DNA of 10,000 bases from Chondrilla cf. caribensis. Its lineage: Eukaryota > Porifera > Demospongiae > Chondrillida > Chondrillidae. The notes under the pieces were generated by a model. The model did not search any database. It was not told the DNA's origin and was given only the letters and a program-made list of their open reading frames with translations. Below, piece after piece: positions 1 through 5,570 of this stretch. Each line of letters begins with the position of its first letter. The stretch's first letter is position 1. The translations under genes and the position numbers were made by a program. The DNA lies in NCBI GenBank assembly GCA_964020155.1, contig OZ026567.1, forward strand, positions 4,367,940 through 4,377,939, written 5' to 3'.

Positions 1-19
1 CACGTAATACACTACAGTA

Positions 20-100
20 TTACACTGGGACACAGAATGGTGTCCTTATTATAGAGGTTTCCACATTTGAGAGGTTTGTAATAGAGGGGTTCCAGTGTAA
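20..100. mobile_element. Small inverted-repeat element, MITE-like
   Basis: The left end TTACACTGGGAC (20-31) and right end GTTCCAGTGTAA (89-100) are inverted copies with one mismatch in 12. If the element proper begins at CACTGG and ends at CCAGTG, it is flanked on both sides by TA, the target site typical of Tc1/mariner-type elements. The interior has no coding capacity and repeats an 'agaggtt' motif (53-59, 71-77). I infer a non-autonomous element lying downstream of the WDFY-like gene; its family is not recognised with certainty. Confidence 0.55.
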
Positions 101-528
101 CATTAATAGTGGCATGTAGTGTGAGTACTTAAACTTGTTCTTTTTGTGGATATGCTGAGAAACTTTCAAACTGATAACCACGCAATGAGGTCTAGCAGAC
201 CATACCAAGACAATATGTCCGTATCTTGGTCTTGCACTTGTGTACATACACGCTTCATCCACTGTCACTCTCGCAATCACACAGCAACTATTGCACCAGA
301 TTCTACTAAGTGTATATGTATGAGTGTTTAACAAAGCTATGCGTGTTTGACTTTGGGCCTGTATGTTGTCAAATTCACATTTATTAACAGTCATGCATAC
401 ATCACTTCACAACACCTTCACGGCCCTAGCTCCACCAGTGTCCTTCAGGTACCCACATTATACAGTTGAATAATTCGAAACAAGCTGTAGCTACACAGTA
501 TACTAAAAATAGTACATTGTCTTAATAG
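101..528 (-). other. Probable 3' UTR and downstream flank of the WDFY-like gene
   Basis: No convincing coding sequence is seen. The part from 528 down to about 380 is the likely 3' UTR. Long minus-strand frames across 20-394 have ordinary non-coding composition and no recognisable domain. Confidence 0.5.
380..385 (-). terminator. Candidate polyadenylation signal AATAAA for the WDFY-like gene
   Basis: Plus-strand TTTATT reads AATAAA on the minus strand, about 144 bases past the predicted stop codon. I found no nearer canonical signal. Confidence 0.5.
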
Positions 529-558
529 TCATTGCACAAGCCCATTGAGGTCCCAGAG
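529..558 (-). CDS. WDFY2: WDFY-like exon 12: terminal micro-exon and stop
   Basis: A 30-base exon, [13 protein letters not shown], completing the 'TVR|LWDL' strand of WD repeat 7, as in family members that end shortly after 'LWDM'. The acceptor is a strong TTCTCTTCTCCGTGTAG. A rival acceptor near 450 gives a tail without the conserved Trp. Confidence 0.8.
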   Translation of the reverse strand, partial: LWDLNGLVQ

Positions 559-1364
559 CTACACGGAGAAGAGAAAATGTACATCTGTAACAACATGCCT
601 ACATACGTACTTGCCCAGCTTATAAAACTCGAAGCCACGCCCACTGCCCCGCCCACAAACTCACCCGAACTGTATCATCAGCATGTATCCCGATGAAGAA
701 TTTCTTCTTTTCGTTGAGCCTTGCCTGGACCACAACGGGTTTGATGGCAGTGAAGGAAGCCATTGGGCTGCGACTGGTGGGGAAAGAAAGATGTTACCAT
801 AGCGATCATACGTCAAAGAACTGGTTTACATGTTAATGCAATATAGTAGATATAAATATAATAACAATAATAATATATATATATATATATAATGCAATAT
901 AGTAATATCCTAGAGCTTGGTGGTGTATTGAGATTATAACATCTAAAGGGTTGGTAACATGTTACAGTACACAATAGAAGTGGTCTTGTGAACAAACAAA
1001 ATGTAAACAAAAAACAGCACAAAATGTAAACAAATTACAGCACAAAATGTAAACAAACAGCACGAAATGTAAACAAACAACAGCACAAAATGTAAACAAA
1101 CAGCACAAAATGTAAACAACACTCACTCCTCAGTGCTGATGGAGTCAGTACATTCCTGGCACATTCGAACGGGAACCTCGAATCCCATTGGTGGATAGGT
1201 GGACTCCCTATCAGAGCAGGTAGAACACAATGCACGCCCACACTTCCTACAATGATGCTGCAGGGGGCGGGGGGAGGAGGCACAGGATAGGGCTGTGTGG
1301 TCTAGTGCATGCAGACAACTACTGGAAACCATTTCAAGTAACAATGAGACATAACGTAGTGAGA

Positions 1365-1426
<62 letters not shown>

Positions 1427-1656
1427 AAGGATGGAGTAGAGCTAGACTAACCTGCCGTCCTCCGAGCTGCTTCAACTGCCACATTCCCTTTACATTCCAA
1501 AAGAAAGGAGCCCCACATTTCTCACACTGGTTGCTCTCCCCCCACTCACTTGTCTGTGGACAGCATCAAAAATCAACTTCAATGTCTGTACTCACACACG
1601 TACTGTTTATATTATAGTGTAGCACGTGCACATGTGAGGTATACTGCATACGCACG

Positions 1657-1753
<97 letters not shown>

Positions 1754-2183
1754 GGGCATACAAACCTCTTTTCTATCCACTGCAATCTCCCAAAGGCCAA
1801 CTTGACCATCCTCGCTACATGAGATTAGCTTCTTGGCAGTTGATGAGTAGACAAGAGAAGTTATAGTGGTCCTGAAGATGGATGGTGGAGAGTACATATA
1901 GTACATGAAGTACAAAGTATTTCCACTCCATGTGTTAGCATGCAAGCATACATTCACAGCTACATATACACATACACACACAAACTTGTGTCCTGTTAGC
2001 TCGTAGGCACTCCCCTGCCTGGATCCGATATCCCAAATGACAATGACCTTGTCGAAACCCCCAGAGAAGAGGAGTCTCCGCTCTTGATCCCAAGACATGT
2101 CTCTTATGCTGTCTATGGGAGGCACGGTATTCCAGGATCATTACATGTAACACACTCACATACTTACACATACATGCGCATGT

Positions 2184-2256
<73 letters not shown>

Positions 2257-3498
2257 CACACACACACATGCACGCACGAACACACACACACACTTACTCT
2301 GGTGGCCTTGTAGTGTTGTTATGTGCGAATGTCCATTGGAATTCAGTTTTAGTACATTGATCAAACCAGTGTAGTCGGCCACAAAGGCATAGTCACTCTC
2401 AGAGTCAAATTCCACAGCTGTACACCACCCCTTGGTCTCATAAACCCCCATCCTTCTTCCTGGAAGGGAGAGGGTGAGACACAGTACACAGTACACACAG
2501 TACACACAGTACACACAGTACACACAGTACATACAGTACACACAGTACACACAGTACACACAGTACACACAGTACATACAGTACATACAGTACACACAGT
2601 ACACACAGTACACACAGTGTTAGAGAGTAAAAAGACCAGACCTGTTTTCACACAATGCCACTGAAGACTCTTGTCTTTTCCAGTCGATAACACCCATTCC
2701 TTGTCATGAATGAACCTTATACAGGTGATGCTGTTAGAGTGAGCTATGAAAAAGAGGAAGCAACTTTGAACTAACAAGGGAGAGTTTCTTATCAAACGAG
2801 AAGAGACACACGCTGAGAACAAAGTAGGAAGGAAGATTACATGGAATGTGATCACCTAATGCGGTGAGAAGCTAAGATACCAAGCAATTAAGGGGGAGAG
2901 GTGAAAAATGCACTGAGAGCTCCAATACACTGAGAGTAGTAACCTCCATTATGTATACATACATTGCATGAGCACAGACTAGTAATTTGTTACATACTGT
3001 ACCTGACATGCATTAATACTGCACATACACACAGTACATATGTATTTATATGCCGTACACATAATACACATACTATACAGTATATATGTAGTAAATATAT
3101 ACATACTGTGCATATGAATATAATTATTATGCTCAAACTGTACACAGCATACAGAGATGTGCATATGAAGCCATACAGTACCATATAGCATAGAAGCCAT
3201 ACATGTAAATTCAGCACACACTACATCACTGTTCTCACCATTGATGGTCCTACGAGGAGTTATTCTGTTGATGTCTTCGGATAATTCGAATTCCTGTGAG
3301 CACAGTAGTGAATTGAAAATGAAAACACACAACTGAAGAGCATGTTTGCAAAACTGAGGTCATGATGCCATCACATGACCTTTGAGTTGAATATAGTAGT
3401 GCTCTGATGACATCATATCACACAGGTTACCACATCCATTAGGACTGGCATGATATGATGTGTAGTTATGTCTACAGGTGGTGTGTGTGTGTGTGGTG

Positions 3499-3542
<44 letters not shown>

Positions 3543-5399
3543 TGTGTGTGTGTGTGGTGTGGTGTGTGTGTAGTGTGTGTGTGGTGTGTGTCTGTGGTGT
3601 GCATATGCCCTCACATGTAACTGTCCATTGCTGAGTCCCACGAACATTCTCCTGGTCTCTCCGTGGTATTCGAGAGCTGTGCAGGAAGCTGAGAATGACA
3701 ACACCAGTCACCACTGAGAGAAGGATACTCAGTCAGCAAACATCAGGGAGCCATCTAAAGCAGTCACTAATTAAAAGCCCTTGTAGCCTAAACACATCAA
3801 TGGTTGTTGGTAAAGTGAGATTCTAAGAGGAGTTACGGTTGAGTGAATGAGGGCTAATTGTTGTGTACAGACACGAGTATGTGTAGATACATACATGTAC
3901 AGGTGTGTGTAGTTATGTATGTACATGTACAGGTGTGTGTAGTTATGTATGTACATGTACAGGTGTGTGTAGTTATGTATGTATATGTGCAGGTGTGTGT
4001 AGTTAAGTGCATGTACAGGTGTGTGTAGTTATGTATGTAAATGTACAGGTGTGTATCAATAATATGTACATATACAGGTGTGTGTAGTTATGTACAAATA
4101 CAGGGTGTGCAGGTACATACATGTACAGCTATACATCGAATAATAATTAGTCTCTCCTAGGGTAGACGACATGAAAGTAAGACGACCTACCTGGCATCAC
4201 ATGGCAGATTGTGGGCCAAAACTGTCCGCTTGTTCTCTTGGCCCAGACACGCAGCGTCCTACATACACGGGGGGGGGGGGGGAGCAGTTGATGACAGGCA
4301 ATCAACAATGATTCTCGGATTGTTGAAACCACAGAAAACAAGGAGACCATGTAATTGTTTGCATTCTATGGCATTTGTATTGTGTGCGATTGTGAAAATA
4401 GGTCTCAAGTTGAGATGTATAGGAGCATACACACATATGGCTACACAAAGAAGCCACCTATGGGACCTCATACACAAGGGGACCTGTCCAATGTGGTCAT
4501 TATAAGGTCCCATACAGTCCTTGATAAAGAGGTTCCGCCATATCCCACATTGCAACATTCAACACATTTCCTTTCTCATTCAGAGCACAAAGCACTGCCA
4601 ATCATGTAATCCTGTATGCATGTACTAAAGTGTGCATGTACTGTGCATGTACTGCTGTATGCATGTACTAAAGTGTGCATGTACTGTGCATGTACTGCTG
4701 TATGCATGCAGTGCTGTGTGCATGTACACATGGACAGGACTATCAGTGGACTGTCGTGAATGTCATCGCAAACTAGCAATATCTTGTGTACAACTATAGA
4801 TATTCAACCGACAATACTACACCATCCTTTGTCATCACAGCCCTAGCGGGTGATGGATTGAGGGCGAAATTGGGGTAACTTGGAGTTAACACTCTCGAGC
4901 ATTCCTAACAGTGAGCTAGTGATGTAAGTTCGCGTCAGTATTATCGCCAAAGGTAGATGGTTCAACATCTGAAGGCATGTCCAGAGCTTAATATTATCTT
5001 TGTTAACAGGCGCCCACCCAGTGCTACTGATGAGGAGTGGTATCCTCCTAAAAAGTCTTCTAGTACAGTGAGTTTAGACTGATGTGAATACGGTCTGTTA
5101 CATAGGTTCGTCTCTCGAACTCTCATCCAAATTACCCCTGTATTCCACTGTCTTCCACCCTACACGCCCTTCCGACTGATAAAGGATATATATGCGACTG
5201 AGAAGTAAAGCTGAGAAGTTCACTGAGCACAGGTATGCCCCGGGCTAAAGTTGGAGGAGCGAGGATGTTTGACTTACTTATCGTTACCAACAGTGATCAC
5301 AGCTTCTTCATGATCAACCACTTCTGCTCCGTTGATGGTTCCAGAATTTCCCGACAGAATATGCTTGAGTTCGGGCGCTTTCTTGAGCCGTGCCGCCAT
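529..5399 (-). CDS. WDFY2: WD repeat and FYVE domain-containing protein (WDFY1/2-like), complete, 12 exons
   Basis: Exons on the minus strand: 5278-5399, 4191-4258, 3615-3688, 3239-3293, 2642-2743, 2298-2459, 1986-2112, 1766-1871, 1452-1553, 1127-1257, 665-773, 529-558. All junctions are GT-AG and in phase, giving 395 residues (human WDFY2 about 400). WD40 repeats lie near residues 13-52, 60-95, 107-138, 150-182, 190-224, 234-267 and 359-390. A FYVE finger (about 276-345) sits between repeats 6 and 7, the hallmark of WDFY1/2. Its eight cysteines are C282, C285, C309, C312, C317, C320, C339 and C342, with the basic RQHHCRKCG motif. From family knowledge, FYVE binds PI3P and places the protein on early endosomes; vertebrate WDFY2 links Akt and PKC-zeta, and WDFY1 acts in TLR signalling. 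The start is the only in-frame ATG before an upstream in-frame TAA. Which vertebrate paralogue it matches best is undecided; a single ancestral gene is likely. Confidence 0.93.
665..773 (-). CDS. WDFY2: WDFY-like exon 11: most of WD repeat 7
   Basis: Encodes [30 protein letters not shown] and ADDTVR. It corresponds to the post-FYVE repeat of the family. The acceptor is CCCCACCAG and the donor GTGAGT, in phase 0. Confidence 0.88.
774..1126 (-). other. WDFY-like intron 10
   Basis: A 353-base intron holding an AT-rich stretch with an (AT)9 run at 873-890 and six copies of a TGTAAACAA-type repeat. No coding sequence is seen. Confidence 0.8.
991..1120. repeat. Tandem array of about 20-bp units (CAGCACAAAATGTAAACAAA)
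   Basis: Six degenerate copies, with AAAATGTAAACAA-type cores starting near 998, 1021, 1044, 1064, 1086 and 1106, separated by 0-5 bases. The array ends directly beside the exon 10 donor. Confidence 0.85.
1127..1257 (-). CDS. WDFY2: WDFY-like exon 10: second half of FYVE finger
   Basis: Encodes [27 protein letters not shown] and TDSISTE, giving the PI3P-binding basic patch and six zinc-ligand cysteines. The canonical 'RVC' reads RMC. Splice sites are CCCCTGCAG and GTGAGT. Confidence 0.94.
1366..1424. repeat. (CA)n microsatellite, WDFY intron 9
   Basis: An uninterrupted 59-base CA/AC run. It produces artefactual Cys-Val and Thr-His reading frames. Confidence 0.97.
1452..1553 (-). CDS. WDFY2: WDFY-like exon 9: first half of FYVE finger
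   Basis: An open exon without its own ATG encoding 34 codons: [20 protein letters not shown] then [14 protein letters not shown]. It supplies the first zinc-ligand pair C282/C285. The usual FYVE 'WxxD' start reads WGES here. Splice sites are TCCACAG and a consensus CAG|GTTAGT. Confidence 0.93.
1657..1752. repeat. (CA)n microsatellite, WDFY intron 8
   Basis: About 96 bases of CA with one extra A near 1680-1682, close to the exon 8 donor. Confidence 0.97.
1766..1871 (-). CDS. WDFY2: WDFY-like exon 8: WD repeat 6
   Basis: Encodes [19 protein letters not shown] then [13 protein letters not shown], matching the repeat immediately before the FYVE insertion. The acceptor is CATCTTCAG and the donor GTTTGT, in phase 0. 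Confidence 0.92.
1986..2112 (-). CDS. WDFY2: WDFY-like exon 7: WD repeat 5
   Basis: Encodes a classic repeat with [20 protein letters not shown] and [20 protein letters not shown]. The acceptor is CCCATAG. The donor GTTTGTG is followed by TG repeats. Confidence 0.92.
2185..2293. repeat. (CA)n microsatellite abutting the exon 6 donor
   Basis: An interrupted CA run with CG and TG variants. Read on the minus strand, it begins within the intron 6 donor itself (GTAAGTGTGTG). Confidence 0.95.
2298..2459 (-). CDS. WDFY2: WDFY-like exon 6: WD repeat 4
   Basis: Encodes 53 full codons including [20 protein letters not shown] and ending TTLQGHQ. The acceptor is CTTCCAG. The donor GTAAGTG runs straight into a (TG)n microsatellite. 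Confidence 0.9.
2484..2616. repeat. 9-bp tandem array (GTACACACA), WDFY intron 5
   Basis: Fourteen consecutive 9-base units from 2491 to 2616 plus a partial leading unit. Three units are GTACATACA variants. Because 9 is a multiple of 3 it stays open as a Cys-Val-Tyr frame on the minus strand, which is not real coding. Confidence 0.95.
2642..2743 (-). CDS. WDFY2: WDFY-like exon 5: WD repeat 3
   Basis: Encodes a segment ending [19 protein letters not shown], nearly identical to the family's 'EWVLSTGQDK..WHC'. The acceptor TTTTTCATAG is good. The donor GTCTGG is weak, with C at +3, but it is the only site that keeps the frame with exon 6. Confidence 0.88.
2744..3238 (-). other. WDFY-like intron 4
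   Basis: A 495-base intron, AT-rich and full of TACATA/CATATG-type simple sequence between about 2950 and 3220. No gene is seen in it. Confidence 0.8.
3239..3293 (-). CDS. WDFY2: WDFY-like exon 4: linker of WD repeats 2 and 3
   Basis: A 55-base exon encoding [18 protein letters not shown]. It matches the 'EF.LSEDYNKMTP' segment of the family. The acceptor is CTCACAG and the donor GTGAGA. Confidence 0.87.
3294..3614 (-). other. WDFY-like intron 3
   Basis: A 321-base intron, about a third of which is the (GT)n tract at 3479-3600. Nothing coding is seen. Confidence 0.8.
3479..3600. repeat. (GT)n compound microsatellite
   Basis: A GT run interrupted by GGTGTG, GC, TATG and TAG variants. It sits just inside the exon 3 donor, and its Thr-His translations are artefacts. 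Confidence 0.96.
3615..3688 (-). CDS. WDFY2: WDFY-like exon 3: WD repeat 2
   Basis: Encodes [20 protein letters not shown] then GQLH. The 'ETRR..VGL.NG' pattern corresponds to the family's second repeat. The acceptor is TTCTCAG and the donor GTGAGG, with a phase-0 exit. Confidence 0.9.
3689..4190 (-). other. WDFY-like intron 2
   Basis: A 502-base intron. The part nearest exon 3 (3689-3880) is unique sequence with no recognisable feature; most of the rest is the 30-bp minisatellite. Confidence 0.8.
3891..4110. repeat. 30-bp minisatellite with TGTACATGTAC motif
   Basis: The unit ACAGGTGTGTGTAGTTATGT followed by ATGTACATGT recurs every 30 bases near 3893, 3923 and 3953, then in shortened or diverged copies to about 4105. 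Each junction carries a self-complementary GTACATGTAC. Confidence 0.9.
4191..4258 (-). CDS. WDFY2: WDFY-like exon 2: end of WD repeat 1
   Basis: Encodes [21 protein letters not shown], matching the WDFY signature where a charged linker and 'QFWP' follow the first repeat's Trp. The acceptor TATGTAG lies just after a C14 run, and the donor is GTAGGT. Confidence 0.9.
4269..4282. repeat. G14 homopolymer (C14 on the transcript)
   Basis: Fourteen G bases ending 10 bases upstream of the exon 2 acceptor AG, so on the transcript it takes the place of the polypyrimidine tract. Confidence 0.95.
4614..4730. repeat. 43-bp tandem repeat, two full copies plus a partial
   Basis: Copies 4614-4656 and 4657-4699 are identical, each built from GCATGTACT subunits. 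A diverged partial copy follows from 4700. Confidence 0.92.
4922..5201 (+). other. Possible small spliced plus-strand ORF inside WDFY intron 1
   Basis: Three segments with good consensus splice sites join into one open frame: a segment ending ...GTGAT at 4923 before GTAAGT; 5010-5067, preceded by TTTGTTAACAG and followed by GTGAGT; and 5106-5201, preceded by TTACATAG and ending in TGA. The joined frame makes an ATG across the first junction and encodes about 51 residues, including [20 protein letters not shown] recognise no family. The second intron would be only 38 bases, and an in-frame TGA at 4859 limits extension upstream. It could be a chance alignment of splice-like motifs, a nested gene's 3' end or a degraded element. 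Confidence 0.25.
5278..5399 (-). CDS. WDFY2: WDFY-like exon 1: start codon and first WD40 repeat
   Basis: Encodes residues 1-40 plus two bases of codon 41. The peptide begins [12 protein letters not shown] and ends ITVGND. It stops at a strong GTAAGT donor. The ATG has C at -3 and G at +4, so its initiation context is only moderate. Confidence 0.88.
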
Positions 5400-5570
5400 T
5401 TGGATTCTTTGGAAGTGTCGAGTTAGCAGTTTCGATGGTCTATGGTCTTCCCAGGTGAACGACCCCGTGACCAAAGGGGGACACAGCGTTTCGGATTTCA
5501 CTTTCAATTCTTACATTTTGAAATGAGAACCAAACTTTCATGTTAGTCACGTGACGATTCCACTGCGGTC
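5400..5570. promoter_or_regulatory. Probable bidirectional promoter of the WDFY-like gene and DIS3
   Basis: Only 171 bases separate the two divergent start codons, so both core promoters and 5' UTRs must fit here unless an upstream non-coding exon lies elsewhere. No TATA box is evident. Transcription start sites cannot be read from the sequence. Confidence 0.7.
5546..5555. promoter_or_regulatory. Palindromic E-box GTCACGTGAC
   Basis: A perfect 10-base palindrome around CACGTG, ending 15 bases before the DIS3 ATG. This string is the consensus for bHLH-Zip factors of the USF and MITF/TFE families; in vertebrates it is the CLEAR element of lysosomal genes. Binding is inferred, not shown. Confidence 0.55.

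Larger units (their letters stand above)
4259..5277 (-). other. WDFY-like intron 1, the longest intron
   Basis: A 1019-base intron. Contents from low to high coordinate: a G14 run (4269-4282), unique AT-rich sequence, a 43-bp tandem duplication (4614-4730), and a more complex unique stretch (4800-5277) that contains a possible plus-strand spliced frame. Confidence 0.8.

Noticed and set aside
20..394. Minus-strand 124-codon frame
   Set aside because: It runs through the inverted-repeat element and the presumed 3' flank, has no recognisable motif and no upstream splice connection.
414..452. Alternative last WDFY exon (DTGGARAVKVL-stop)
   Set aside because: It is in frame after exon 11 but lacks the conserved Trp-Asp of WD repeat 7 and a good pyrimidine tract; the 529-558 exon fits both.
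1566..2125. Long minus-strand Cys-Val-rich frames
   Set aside because: They are translations of (CA)n/(TG)n microsatellites joined to real WDFY exons; only the exon parts between splice sites are coding.
2084..2374. Plus-strand Thr-His-rich frame
   Set aside because: It is the antisense reading of a (CA)n tract and WDFY exons 6 and 7, with no domain of its own.
2461..2613. Cys-Val-Tyr repeat protein on the minus strand
   Set aside because: The 9-bp array stays open by arithmetic, lies inside intron 5 and interrupts the WD40 alignment.
4209..4609. Plus-strand frames of 84-98 codons in WDFY intron 1 and exon 2
   Set aside because: They overlap a verified antisense exon, cross a G14 run and show no family similarity.
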